A DNA stretch of 64,000 nt from Tomocerus qinae (GCA_020055645.1 CM034546.1:87420001-87484000); one strand, 5' to 3'; positions 22,068-33,794 are shown, counted from the first letter of the stretch. Notes: a model not told the origin generated them from the letters alone. Numbers and translations: made by a program.

Positions 22068-23246
22068 TGTGCTTTTTTCGACGTGCTCTTTTCGTTGGCG
22101 GTGGTGGTAAGTTTACTATAGACTTTTTTGACCTCTCCTTTTTCGTAAAAGGACAATTCAAAATAAAATTCTTCAATACCACAGTTATTAAAGTTAAATT
22201 TTTTTGTTTGTATGCAGATCTTCTTGCTGGCCCGTCGTTGACGGCGTTCTCTCTTGATTGATTGCTTTTTTCGACGTGCTCTGTTGGTTTGTTGTCGTGG
22301 TAAGTCTGCTATAGACTTTTTTGACCTCTCCTTTTTCGTAAAAGGACAATTTAAAAATAAATTTTTTAATGCCACATATTTTAAAGTTGAAATTTTTTGT
22401 TTGTATGCAGCGTTTCTCTGGCTGGCTCGTCATTGACGGCGTTCTCTCTTGATTATTGTTCTTATTTCGGCTGAATTTTGTCAGCGGTACTGTTTCCTCT
22501 GTCTCCGCTAAGAGGTATGGGGGTTAGGGGCAACAGCATAACAGTGGCAACAGCGGCGACACAGCTATAACCACTAGCGGCAACAGAGACACAATAATAT
22601 TATTTCCTCTGTTGCCGCTAAACCTAATATAACCCAGTGCACTACTGCTCTGAGCTCAATGCTCTATAAGAGCAGCACAACGATATGGATCATATACTGA
22701 TATACCTCTGCCACTTTTACCAGGTTGGTTGGAGACAGCTGAACTTTATTCATGTCGCTGTGTTGCTCTTAGACCATTGAGCTCAGAGCAGCAGTGCACT
22801 GACTTATATTATGTTTAGCAGCAACAGAGGAAATTAGATTAATGTGTCTCTGTTGCCACTGGTCAGTGTCACCGCTAGTAGTTGTAGCATGTTGCCACTG
22901 TGCAGTTATGCTGTTGCCACTAACCCCCGTTATCCCCCAAGAGCAACAGTGGAGACAGTGACAACAAAGTACCGCTGACTAAATTCAACCTTTTTTCGAC
23001 TTGCTCGGTTGGTTGGCTGTCGTGGTAAGTCTGCTATAGACTTATTTCACCTCTCCTTTTTCGTAAAAGGAAAGGACATTTTAAAAATAAATTTTTTAAT
23101 GCCACATATTTTAAAGTTGAAATTTTTTGTTTGTATGCAGCGTTTCTCTGGCTGGCTCGTCGTTGACGGCGTTCTCGCTTGATTGATTGTTTTTTTTCAA
23201 CGTGCTCTGTTGGTTGGCGGTCGTGGTAAATTTGCTGTAGACGGGG
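22068..23246 (+). repeat. Tandem array of exon/intron-like units, about 197 bp
   Basis: Units start TTTTTTCGACGTGCTCTGTT at 22074, 22266 and 22991, plus a partial one from about 23190. Each has a GTAAGT donor-like site followed by CTATAGAC, an internal TTTTTCGTAAAAGGACA hairpin, and a TTTGTTTGTATGCAG acceptor-like end about 110 bases later, then GACGGCGTTCTC. The last, partial unit runs directly into the exonuclease start codon. The array therefore looks like a repeatedly duplicated 5' leader with its intron. A MITE (22470-22989) interrupts it. Confidence 0.7.
22470..22989. mobile_element. MITE inside the leader array, 9-bp target
   Basis: Ends GCTGAATTTTGTCAGCGGTA and the complement of GTTGAATTTAGTCAGCGGTA face inward. 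CTTATTTCG at the left and CTTTTTTCG at the right (8 of 9 identical) are probable target copies. A second inverted repeat (AGTGCACTACTGCTCTGAGC with its complement) is nested within. MULE-like by target length; no gene. Confidence 0.65.
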
Positions 23247-24273
23247 ATGGTGGACGCTGAAATGGATGAAGACACAGTATTTTATGAACCCTCATTTGTT
23301 GTAAGTAAACCGTTTTACAGTTTTCTAATAATTTCTAATAATTTTAATACCAACATTTTTCTAGGGGGAAACCTTGCAATGGTTGAGTGGACCGCACAAA
23401 GATCGTCGAGCTGATTTTTTGAAATGTCTCATCGCTTTATTTCCTGAAGATGAATTCAAGCATATCCAACAAATATTGCACCATGAAACTACGAAATTAG
23501 GAAAAAGACAAAAGAAGGCTGCAGCTGAAATAGCTGCAAAGCAAAGGAAGAATGTGGACCAAAGTTCATCAAAGGCTGTGGTGTACCCTGTGGTATCACA
23601 AGTGGCTTTCCCAGCCCAAGATGAACTCTGGTGGAAACCTTTCGTCGGAAAAACTGTTTCACTTGATGTAGAATTTGTATCCAAGCCCATTGACATCAAA
23701 AATTGCACTATGTTCGTCAGAACCTTGAACCGATTGAAGACAATCTCGTTTAAATTGAACTGTAATTCTCGGATTAAATGCAAGCAATATGCAGCGATAA
23801 TTTCAATTTGCGATGAAGACATGAAAAAAGAAAGCATGAAAGTATTTCATGAACCTGGTAGCTTTTTGGTAAACAAATTCACAGTTCCTATAAACGGAAT
23901 AAAGTGCGAGTCTTTACTAAATGCCTCCAAGATGGAAAAAGTGAGGGAGTGGGTACAGAAGAGTATAGAAGGGAAATTATTGATTTTGTCCGGTGGGGCC
24001 AATGATATTAATACTTTGGGTTTAAGAAAAGGACAGCTTAATGCCTTTGATTTGCAAGACCATTACGTAAGGATGAGTAAGGAAGGAATAGTACCACACA
24101 AATTAAAAAGTCTTGGTCACGGATTATTGGGAGATAAAAACTTTCAAATGGGTACGCATGATTGTTCTGCTGATGCTGAGATGACTATGTGCATATTTAA
24201 AGAACATTATTGTACATTAAATGTCAAACGTTGTGACCAAATAGAATACAATAATATAAGAGTGATGAAATGA
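23247..24273 (+). CDS. DEDDh 3'-5' exonuclease (RNase T/ISG20-REX4 type), transposon-borne
   Basis: Exon 1 (23247-23300) and exon 2 (23365-24273) join in phase 0 across a 64-bp intron (GTAAGT ... CTAG) to give 320 residues. The exonuclease fold follows a charged N-terminus of about 110 residues. Exo I is SLDVEFV (D119, E121), Exo II is GGANDINTLGL (D232), Exo III is HDCSADAEM (H283, D288). All five catalytic residues of the DEDDh class are present with the expected H-x4-D spacing. Such enzymes trim RNA or DNA from the 3' end using two metal ions. No signal peptide or membrane segment is seen. The gene lies inside the P-type element, downstream of the leader array, and has AATAAA 33 bases after the stop. 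The transposase beside it is broken but this frame is intact. Its role in transposition or defence is unknown. Confidence 0.85.
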
Positions 24274-24305
24274 TGTTTGCTGATAACTTCTATTAGAGCA
24301 CAAAT

Positions 24306-24311
24306 AATAAA
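24306..24311 (+). terminator. Polyadenylation signal AATAAA
   Basis: AATAAA 33 bases after the exonuclease stop and about 30 bases before the end of the oppositely transcribed transposase gene. Confidence 0.6.
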
Positions 24312-24341
24312 ATGCAATGACTAATTTGTAAATGATATGAT

Positions 24342-27300
24342 TTATTGATGTCTTAAATCCTCCCTAGTCTGTGTAGAAGATTTTACATCTTTGTAATTTT
24401 CATTTTTTATCCGTATCAATTTAAAAATTTTGGCTCGCAAAAACAATTTCACAGCCAAATCTCTGTGCTCCTTACATTCTTCGTCGGTATTTTTTAGCCA
24501 AGAATAAATCAAGTCATTCCGTTTTAACAAACGGTAAACGCTTCTCAAAACAAACGTACCTTCGTCGTTTAAGGCTTCCCGTAACAAAGGTCTAAATTTT
24601 TTCCCAATTTCAATAAAGACATCTCTTGTTTCCTGGTTCAAAATGTTACTGTAGGACATTTCAACGTTGTCATGAAAATTAAATCTTGCTTTATGCAGTA
24701 GCAATTGGTCCTCATCACTTAAGTTTTTTACGAAGCACAGTAATTGTTTACATACATTGTTTACAGTTTGCCATGTAGACGTTTACGTTTGAATCTTTTA
24801 GTGGAACGTCTTCCATATCCGCCAACTCGAAAAAGTCATTGATCATAATGTCTGTTCTTGTCTCGTCGTTAGACTCTGCTAGTTTCTGAACAGCTGCTTT
24901 CAAATTCATTTTCTGATTATGAAGAATTTTCTATGTTGTTACCTACTTATAAAGTAGTGTTTTTACTAGATTTCTTCTGATACAAGACTTGTTCAAATTT
25001 TTTCATATTTTCAATTAATAGAGTTGTCTTTTCTGTATCCTCGCAGTTTTTTCCCTCTGGATTTCTTACCAAATTAACTATATAACAGGTATCGGGAATT
25101 CTGTCTAAATTGAACTGTCGTTGGATTGTGATTAGTACCTCCCCGTTGCCTTTGAAAACTGAAATAGTTCTCTAGACAGTCTTGCTGTATTCTCCGCGTT
25201 AAAACGTAGCCATAACCTTCCTGCTTTAAATCGGTAATTAAATGACGAATTCCGCAGATTGATTTCACCAACCCAGAAATACAGTCCGGTTTTCTTTTAT
25301 TTCCCGGCATTTCCCAATTTTTAACCCACTTTTGAAGAGTTTGTAGCTTTTCAAGAAACATAAAAATGCTTCTACCTGCTTTCCATGGTTTCAGAAAATC
25401 ATTTTCTGCTGATATATTCAGTAAGTCGAATATAAAATCCATTTTTTGGATCCAATTGGCGGTTGCTAATGTTGCTTTTCTCATGGATCCCAGCTTTACG
25501 CAAGTATAAATTGCTTCTGCCACCGATTTACTTAGCAACTGCGTGGCTAATTTCACCTTTTGTTTAGACAGTGTTTTTACATTCATATGATATTGAGTTA
25601 ACTTTGTCATTCTGTCACTGGTTGCAGAGTCTATGTCGTATAAACGTTGTACGTGAGCCCATCGAACTTTTTTGCCGTTTACATCAAATCCTGACTTTTT
25701 AAAGTGATTTCTTATTAACTTTATTAAATGTGGCGTGTCATATACCATGTAAATTTTACGCCCATTCAATTGAGAGCTTGATTATTAAAACCCATGTCAC
25801 TGACAATTATTCGAACTTTAATTCCCACTTTGTGCAACTTTTCTAGACATTCTTCTAAATTAGTTTGCAAGTCATTAGTCGTAGTGTTGGTTTCGCTGAA
25901 ACCGAAACTCAATGGGAAGATCCAATCTGTATTTAAGCCTCTAATCATAGTTACTGATGCTTGCGTTGCAGGAACAAGTCTTCGACGGTGATTGCCGTGA
26001 TCTTCTATTCCTTCTATTTCGTCAGTATTTTTATTATAGCCAACTAGTTTTTTAATGTGCATTTCATCAAAACATAAGATGGCGTCCTTTTCGTATTCGT
26101 TCATATAACTGGCTCTTGCAGAAATGCACTCTAACAGACAATCATTAAGACCAGGTTTTATTTCGAATTTTCTAATCAATCGCTTCACCGACGACAAGGA
26201 TGGCAGCTTTATCCCTAATTTTTGAAGGGTCCGGTAACCATTTTTGCCACAGGAATAGAATATTGTGAGTGCAAGCGTTTTTTCTTCATAATTGTAAAAC
26301 TTTCTTGGTGATTTGAAACGGGATATTTGGGACAAAATGAGTTGTAATAAAGATGGAGAATCTTTAAATAGATCCGTTACAGAATCTTCGATAGTTTTTT
26401 TTGGCGATGTTAATCTTTTTCTTAGCCTTCTATTTCTTTCCGTTAGAACCTTGTTTTTTCGTTTGAGGGTTGTTTTTGGGGACGGGAACAACACTCCATT
26501 TGGAGGTAACGCCACGTCCCCAAAATCCTCCTCAATTGAAGTGTTTGGTGTTTGACATTCGGTTGAACTGGAAGTAGCTAAGTCGTTGGGTGAGATCTGA
26601 GACGTCAGTGATGTAAATAAGGTGTTCGGTTGCAGTTCCATATCCAAAGGCGAACAGGGATTGTAAGAAAACACAGATTGGCCAATTGATATAAATGTCG
26701 GTGAAAGTAATATTTGTGTCTGTGGACATTGTGGCGGGGTGGAAGTTGAATTTATAAGTGGTTGAGATGGCATTTGCACTGTTGATAACTGTTCGAATGT
26801 TACAACTTGACTATTTGATGTGGGAGTTGCATTTTGATTAGATGACATGTACACAATTGTTTCTGTGTTGAATACGGCACTTTGATCAGCTGGACTTCGT
26901 GATTGAGATGATGAGTTAGTAATTATTGGCTCCTGAATAAGTTAATACAATGTCATATAAATATTCAACATTTATAAAACACTCCACCAAATTTGAAACT
27001 GAATATTGTGGATTTTGATGATAGCATGAATGGTAAAACAGTTACTGAATTTATGAGGAAATTATGTGTTGGGTAAACGGTCGTTGATGGCAAGTTTTCT
27101 ATCGGAAGACTTTGTGGTTGACGTGATAAGTCACTTGCCGTCGGTGGATTTGGTTTCTGAAATTATTAATTGAAAAATTATAATTTTAATATTGTACTTT
27201 TTGATATGCTTGTGGTAGTATTTGGGCTACATTGATAGCTAATGTAAAAATTAATGTTATGTGGCCATACTTCTCAATCAAAAATAATACATAAATTACT

Positions 27301-27800
27301 ATATTACCAACGCAGAGCTATTAACGGGATTTGGAAATGAGTTCTGATTCAATGTTCGAAGTGGCGAATTTTTCTTCATTGGTACCGCAGTTTTAGATAG
27401 TCTAGTTTTCTTTAAATCCGTAAACAGGGTGTTTTCGAAATGGTTTTCACACGCGTAAAAGATCTTATATTGTTGACCACAAGGAAGTCCAAATGATTTG
27501 CACCAAATGTCATATCTTAAATGCAATTATTAGCGTACATTTTGATAATTAAACATAACGTAACACAATAACAAAATATAATTGAAAAAAACATTTCTAT
27601 CACTAATATGCAATGTTGTGGTAAAAACACGCATTTGCGGTAACAACACACAACATTGCATTTGTAATATAAGTTGATTGTTAAAAAAATCCCAGATATT
27701 AACAAACTTACCTGCCAGGTTCTTTAGGAAATTGGAAATAAGATTTTCTGAAATTGTGAGTTGCATTTTTGCATCCCGGAACACAACAAACCCTCGGCAT
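24342..27800 (-). pseudogene. THAP-domain P-element-type transposase, frameshifted
   Basis: Exon 1 (27800-27712), exon 2 (27515-27308), exon 3 (27156-27046) and exon 4 (from 26932) join in phase. The N-terminus is a complete THAP zinc finger: VCCVPGC (C6/C10), W34, C52-x2-H55 and AVP at 73-75. A Ser/Thr/Pro-rich linker and a basic RKNKVLTERNRRLRKRL segment follow. The RNase H-like domain shows LCFDEMHIKK, RGLNTDWIFPLSF, VSDMGFNNQ and YDTPHLIKLIRNHF. Next come QDCLENYFSFQRQRGG and a C-terminal HRDLAVKLFLRAKIFKL, all P-element family signatures. Frame breaks occur near 25775 (probably with a short deletion), near 25078 and near 24752; a 54-bp intron likely lies around 24916-24970. The copy cannot make a full transposase. 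THAP would bind the element ends. Confidence 0.85.
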
Positions 27801-28059
27801 GATGAAATGTTGAATTCTGTGACTGGGATAAAATTTGTGTTTGCCTCAAAGATATTTTAATCCCCGCTCTTCATCAAGATTGGATGGCTGGCATGGTTGT
27901 TAATTGGTTTGCTAGCTGGGTTTAATTATAGGCTGTCGAGGGGGGAAATGGTGGGCTAAGGCGTGTTTAGTTGACCATAGGCTAATGTGCAGAGATAGAC
28001 CTTCTCTATTTAACAACTTTAAAAGTAAACGGTAGATGTCGTGTTCAGTGATTAAGCAT

Positions 28060-28356
28060 CGGTTTGTAACCGACAGCTTTATGCGATCACCCCTGCAGTC
28101 TGTCGGTCTGTCTGTGTATGGCATCAATAACTTCTGAACGGATTGAGATAATCCAATGAAACTTTCAGTATATGTTTTCGAGACAATAAGAAGTTTCAAG
28201 TCCGAGAATGACGTTGACATGACCTTTGACCTCGGAGTAATTAATTGTTTTCTTCTTTATCACTAGTAGTAGAAGCCTAAAGCAACTTTGCATCTCATTG
28301 GGGCGTATTGAAATCAAGTTGCTGTCACCAATCCCAAGCCCGGGAAAACTTTTACG
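28060..28356. repeat. CTGTC-type dispersed repeat at the P-element target
   Basis: Contains CAGTCTGTCGGTCTGTCTGT, then AACTTCTGAACGGATTGAGA and AAGTCCGAGAATGACG, the ordered motifs of the CTGTC family. The minus-strand ORFs here are spurious. Confidence 0.5.
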
Positions 28357-30385
28357 AGACATAATAAACTATGCAATTTGGGTTGTTGACTCTAACATGA
28401 GAATCATTTTCATTTTGTAATTTTCGTAAAGACTAGGAAAGGGTACCTTTTGTCGTTTATCAGAGTGAATCGATATTTGAATAATATTGACCTGTAATCA
28501 GTTTTGTGCCCTTCGTCACAAGTATCATTTTCATTTTGTAATTTTCGTAAAGTAAAGACTAGGAGGGAGCTACTTTAGTCGTTTATCATAGTGAATCATT
28601 ATTTGAATTATATTGACCTGTTATCAGTTTTTCTGCCGTTTGTCATTTCAACTTTATTACTGTGCTGTGGTGATGCTCACACCAGGTAATAGTTTTTGTT
28701 AGTCAATGTCATTCAATACGGGTAATAGTTTTCGTTTGTCACCGTCATTCAATATTATCATGTTTTCAATTTTAACAAATTACTTTATAAAACATAATAA
28801 GCTATGCAATTGTGGTTATTGACCCTAACATGAGAATCATTTTCATTTTGAAATTCGCAGTAAAGACTAGGAAGGAGCTCCTTTAGTTGTTTATCCTAGT
28901 GAATCATTATTTGTATTATATTGACCTGTTATCAGTTTTTCTGCCGTTTGTCATTTCAACTTTATTACTGTGCTGTGGTGATACTCACACCAGGTAATAG
29001 TTTTTGTTAGTCAATGTCATTCAATATTATCATATTTTCAATTTCAACCAATTACTTTACGAGACATAATAAACTATGCAATTGTTGTTGTTAACTCTAT
29101 CCCGAGAATCATTTTGTAATTTTCAGTAAAGACTAGGAGGGATCACCTTTAGTCGTTTATCAGAGTGAATCATTATTTGAATTATATTGATCTGTAACAG
29201 TTTTTTGTGCCATTTGTCATTTCAACTTTATTACTGTGCTGTGATGATACTCGCGCCGGGTAACAGTTTTCGTTAGTCACCGTCTTTCAATATTGTCATA
29301 TTTTCAATTTCAACAAATTACTTTACGTGAAATAATGAATGATGTAATTGTGGTTGTTGACTCTATCATGAGAATCATTTTAATTTTGTAATTTTCAGTA
29401 TAGACTTGGAGGGAGCACCTTTAGTCGTTTATCATAGTGAATCATTATTTCTATTACATTGACCTGTTATCAGTTTCGGCCATTTGTCGTTTGAACTTTA
29501 TTATTGTGCTGTGATGATACTCGCGCCGGGTAATAGTTTTCGTTAGTAGCCGTCTTTCAATATTATCATATTTTTAATTTTAACAAATTACTTTACGAGA
29601 CATAATGAACTATGCAAATGTGGTTGTTGACTTTATCATAAGAATCATTTTCATTTTGTAATTTTCCGTAAAGACTAGGTAGGAGCTCCTTTAGTCGTCT
29701 ATCATAGTAAATCAGTATTTGTATTACATTAACCTGTTATCAGTTTTATGCTATTTGTCATTTCAACTTTTTTACTCTGCTGTGGTGATACTATCGCCGG
29801 GTAATAGTTTTCGTTAGTCCCCTACTTTCAATATTATCATATTTTCAATTTTAACAAATTGCTTTACGATAAAAAATGAATGATGTAATTGTGGTTGTTG
29901 ACTCTATCACGAGAATCATTTTCATTTTATAATTTTCGTAAAGTAACGACTAAGAGCCTTTTTGTCGTTTATCATAGTGAATCATTGTTTGAATTGTTTT
30001 TTGCCAATCCCCATTTCAATTTTATTACTGTGCTGTGGAGACACTCGCACCGGCGTTAGTCACTGTCATTCAATATTAACCTTTTTTCAATTTTAAAAAT
30101 TCTTTACGCAACCTAATGAATTAATTGTAATTTGTTGATTTTATCATTTGGATCATTTTCATTTTGTAATTTTCCTAAAGTAAAGACTAGGTGAGGACAC
30201 CTTGCCATCTTTGCCGTTTATGACTGAATCATTATTTGAACTATACTGACATGTTTTTAAATTTGTGCTATTCGTCATTTCAACTTTATTACTTTGTTGT
30301 GGATATATTCGCACCAGACAATAGACTAGGAGGGGATATGATTGTCGTTTATCACTATTATTATATATTTCAGTATTTTCAATGC
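28357..30385. repeat. Satellite array, unit about 270 bp, about seven diverged copies
   Basis: Unit starts (GAGACATAATRAACTATGCA) occur at about 28357, 28790, 29060, 29328, 29598, 29870 and 30110. Each unit contains TTTTCATTTTGTAATTTTCG, TCGTTTATCATAGTGAATCA and TTTATTACTGTGCTGTGGTG. Divergence between units is visible throughout and grows towards 30380. The first interval is longer, with a partial duplication. No ORF of note. Confidence 0.85.
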
Positions 30386-31160
30386 TTACATTGAAAATGT
30401 AGTGTTCAGATCAGCAATGTGGTACACCAATAATGAAACGTTTCCAATTCATATTCTGAGATTTATGACGTTGAAGACCTGGCTAAACGGAACAACAACG
30501 TGAGTAGGTATTGTGACTATTTTCATGAGGCCATGGAGATGTCATATTTATCCATGTTTTGTGATTCCGGACAACCAGGTCTACTTCGGGCTGATTCTGA
30601 CCATATGTTCTACACTCTCCGTTGAAACCGAATTCTCAACTAATTACTGTACTTGCAAGTTGAAAGATATTTCAATTAAGGATTCTTTCCTATTGATCTC
30701 TATTAAGTTTTACACCATTTAATCTTTATTAGTGTGCTCTGAGATACCGGCACCAGATAGTATTATCGTTTGTCACTGCTTTAATATTTTTGCTTTCAAT
30801 TTTATACTTTTTATATAATACTTTTTGGCATACTTTATTGGCATAAATTTATTGAATAAACAAATAATTAATAGTCATAATACTCAGTCGAAAAATGTGT
30901 AATGTATAGCCTGCAGTGTCAATGAAAATACCGAATCCAGTTATCAAGATAAATTATACAAATCAAAGTTTATCCGCCAAAATATATATCCACTCCGAAT
31001 AGCTCATATTATTAGAACGATTTTTAACAATTTTCAGCAGCATTTTGTCTTATAGCAGAACTTTTTTGTTCTTCTTGTTCGGAAATTTGCTGAGCATCCG
31101 TGCTAAGGTGTTCTCCGAATTATTTCTTACCTCCTAACTTACTGTTTGTGTATGTATCTA
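30386..31160. other. Non-coding stretch
   Basis: No recognisable gene or element. The 69-codon ORF at 30513-30722 lacks any motif. Confidence 0.4.
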
Positions 31161-31163
31161 TCA

Positions 31164-31345
31164 TATAGGAGGATACCTCGTATCCTCCTATAGTTTATGC
31201 CAATTAGTGAAACATATTTTTATGCCAATAAGGAGAAAAAATTATGCCAAAAAGTGAGTTTTTATGCCAAGAAGTGATTTTTTTATTTTATGCCAAGAAG
31301 TGATTTTTTTATTTTATGCCAAAAAGTGTATGCCAATTAGGGGTA
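31164..31345. repeat. Palindrome and TATGCCAA short repeats
   Basis: ATAGGAGGATACCTCGTATCCTCCTAT-type palindrome at about 31165-31191 is followed by at least five irregular repeats of TTATGCCAAGAAGTGATTTT to 31345. Confidence 0.65.
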
Positions 31346-31721
31346 GGATCGTTGTAACATATGTATATTTAATTTATGATTGAACGAAAAACGTCTTAAA
31401 AATAATTTCTTCAGAACTAATGTCATTATTTTTGTCGTGCATTCTCGTTGCGATTATCATAGCCTTTCCCTTATCTTCTACAATTAGACTACAATTACTA
31501 CAATTACAACTAAACTACAATTAGAGAGCCATAGGCGATACGAGGAAGGGCGAACTCCTCTCTATCTTTTGTTTTACATCAGACATCCTTTGATATCACA
31601 GTGAGAACATTTTGAACAATACCCAATTAGAACGTAGTGTAAGTGAGAGAATGTACTCTAATTAAGAGGCAGGGTTACCAAGTAGCTTGACCTGACCTCG
31701 ACTATCAAATCAGCCCTGAAT

Positions 31722-32012
31722 TTTTTTTTGAAAGCTGGAAACTCCTCCGAGAGTACTGGTCATAGAAAGACAAGATTGGTCTCTAAATTTGCATAAAAAC
31801 CTGGTTGAGGTCTGGTATTCAGCGCTAATTCATATTCATCTCCAATTTCGAGATATTGCGAATTTAAAATTAAACCCTTAATAACTCAAAATTGGAGATG
31901 AATATGAATAAGCGCTGAATACCAGACCTCAACCAGGTTTTTATGCGAATTTAAAGACCCATCTTGTCTATCTAAGACCAGTACTCTCTGAGGAGTTTCC
32001 AGCTTTCCAAAA
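31722..32012. mobile_element. Foldback MITE, arms about 120 bp
   Basis: 31722-31846 is the reverse complement of 31887-32012 with few mismatches (GGTTGAGGTCTGGTATTCAG core) around a loop of about 40 bp. This is a long stable hairpin with no coding sequence. A small palindrome around CTATGGCT follows at 32030-32085. Confidence 0.85.
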
Positions 32013-32279
32013 AAGTATTTTTGCGTATTGTCATAGAGTAAATATCTATGGCTCTATGTACTTCTAATGCGTAGCCATAGATACTTTCCCCGTAACCTTT
32101 ACTTGACCTTTATTTATTGATTTCCCCCGTATTTTGAATATACCTGACCCTTAATTCACTGTGAAATTTTATGCATAACATGAAACAAAGTATAAAAGGA
32201 TCCAGAACCATAATAAATGAACAGGTACTAGGTAGTATAGGTAGTCAAACAAAGCCATAATTTGTTGTGGATCTAAATT

Positions 32280-33794
32280 TATTTTTATTTTTTATTTTTT
32301 ATTTATTACTGACGGTCCCTACGGGCTCGCGCCCATGGACGCCAGGACAATTTACAATTACAATGTATATTGTTATGCTTGACATTTGTTTGTTATATTT
32401 TATAGGCTAGTTTATTATATACTATATCTCTGCTCTATATACTATACCTATTTTTAGATTAATACAAGTTTTTGTTTCTTATAATGTTATGTACTAATAA
32501 AATTATTACAATAATATTAGTACGAGTTGCATATTCCTCGTTAAATAATGCTTATGATGTCACATTCACATAATTTCATACTTTATATCTCTAGTTGACC
32601 TGGTACTGTAAATATACATACAATTTATTTTTCCATTAGCAAATTCTTATTATGCACTCACTCAATGAAAATAATTTTGCTGACACATATCCTCACATAT
32701 TCTACCAACACTGGGACTATTTTTTTTTTGTCATGTCAAACTCATCTACATCCACATCATCCAGAATTCCTTACTTATTTGACCCACTTATTTTAAGGCT
32801 GTTACCAATAATTAATTCTGCACCTAGTTTTTACTGTTTTACCATTAATCTTTACGTTGTTAAAACAAAATAAAATTACACTCTTTTAGCAATGTCCACT
32901 CTTATTTGCTGCTTTTCCTATCCTAATTAAAACACATTCACATTTGTTCGTAACCGCCTGCTGGGTATACTGCAGTCAGTCCATTTTTTCAACATGCCCA
33001 TCCTTATTGACTCGGTATTTTTCCTCATTCCCGTTAATTTCCACCGTAAGTGTACCGCCCTTTATTTGTGTTTTTATGCCAGTGTTCCTGTCTTTCCAGA
33101 TTTTTGCTGTGTCGCGTAATAGTTTGTCTTCTTTAGCCTGCTTTGCTGTTTTTTCTGGATCAATGAAAATGTATTTCATGTCTTCTTTTTCCCTTAATAA
33201 TTTCTTTGCCATCAGGATTCTGTTCTTGTCTTTTTTCTTTGTCACTTTTACTATTATTGGTCTAGGTTTTTCCGTTTTTCTGCCAACTCTTCTAGTGTCC
33301 GCTATGTTCACAGATTTTACTGCGATCTTGTCTAACAGTGCCACTACTTTTTTCTCAGTTTCGTCAGGATTTTCGTTTTCATCTTCATCAATTCCCGTAA
33401 TACGGATGTTCATCTGTATCGCTTCACGTCTAAGAAATTCGTTTTCGTTTTCCATATCATCTATTCTTCTTTCTAACCCCTCAATGTCGCTTTTTATTTC
33501 CTTAAATATTTTCTTCACAGCCAAATTATCATCCTTCAGCTCACATATACATATGTACAGTTTAATCATTTTGTCCTCTTTCGATAGTTTTCTAAATTCA
33601 CTCTCCATTGCTTGCACATTATTAACGTTTGCACTTTGTTTTCTGCCACTGGAAAATTTTCTGTTCATTTCGTCTAGTAACGAGCCTCTAAACAAGATCA
33701 CTATTGCTTGGTGTGCGATTATACTGTGCAGTGCTCTAGCTGAAGAGCTAACTAGGTCAACGACTTGCTCTGGTGCTGTCTCAAATGCTACTCC
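32280..33794 (-). mobile_element. ORF1-only (half-LINE) non-LTR element with 15-bp TSD
   Basis: TTGTGGATCTAAATT stands at 32265-32279 and 33795-33809. On the minus strand the element runs from within ORF1 to a 3' end of CCGTAGGGACCGTCAGTAAT followed by an A-rich tail (AATAAATAAAAAAT). The 700-bp region after ORF1 contains no reverse transcriptase. A target duplication plus A-tail shows retroposition of this ORF2-less form, like mammalian HAL1 half-LINEs by analogy. The target is itself a palindromic repeat related to 11140-11290. Confidence 0.8.
32976..33793 (-). CDS. LINE ORF1-type RNA-binding protein, 5'-truncated but open
   Basis: The frame is open from the element's 5' edge to a stop at 32976 (about 270 codons; no ATG before DEMNRKF, so the true start is lost or internal). 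It shows a coiled-coil-like segment (KKIFKEIKSDIEGLERRIDD), then an RRM-like core starting MNIRITGIDEDENENP with RRVGRKTEKPRPIIVKV and a basic C-terminus (KDKNRILMAKKLL, KDRNTGIKTQIKGGTLTVE). This order matches ORF1 of L1- and jockey/CR1-type LINEs. ORF1 proteins bind LINE RNA and chaperone it. It is homologous in layout to 39429-39968. Confidence 0.75.

Larger units (their letters stand above)
21810..28050. mobile_element. P-superfamily transposon with exonuclease cargo, perfect 50-bp TIRs
   Basis: Positions 21810-21859 and 28001-28050 are perfect inverted repeats of 50 bp, starting CACTGAACACGACATCTACC. Directly outside both is ATTAAGCAT (21801-21809, 28051-28059), a target duplication of 9 bp (8 if one base belongs to the element). 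The 6,241-bp interior encodes a THAP/P-element-type transposase on the minus strand and a DEDDh exonuclease on the plus strand, ending tail-to-tail about 70 bp apart. P elements make 8-bp duplications and encode THAP-domain transposases, so the superfamily call rests on protein motifs. Perfect TIRs suggest recent movement, although this transposase copy is broken. Confidence 0.88.

Noticed and set aside
22037..22436. Overlapping ORFs on both strands in the leader array
   Set aside because: Frames follow the duplicated 197-bp units and are cut by the donor and acceptor sites; repeat architecture explains them better.
23361..23837. 158-codon minus-strand ORF
   Set aside because: Antisense shadow of the exonuclease exon; no independent support.
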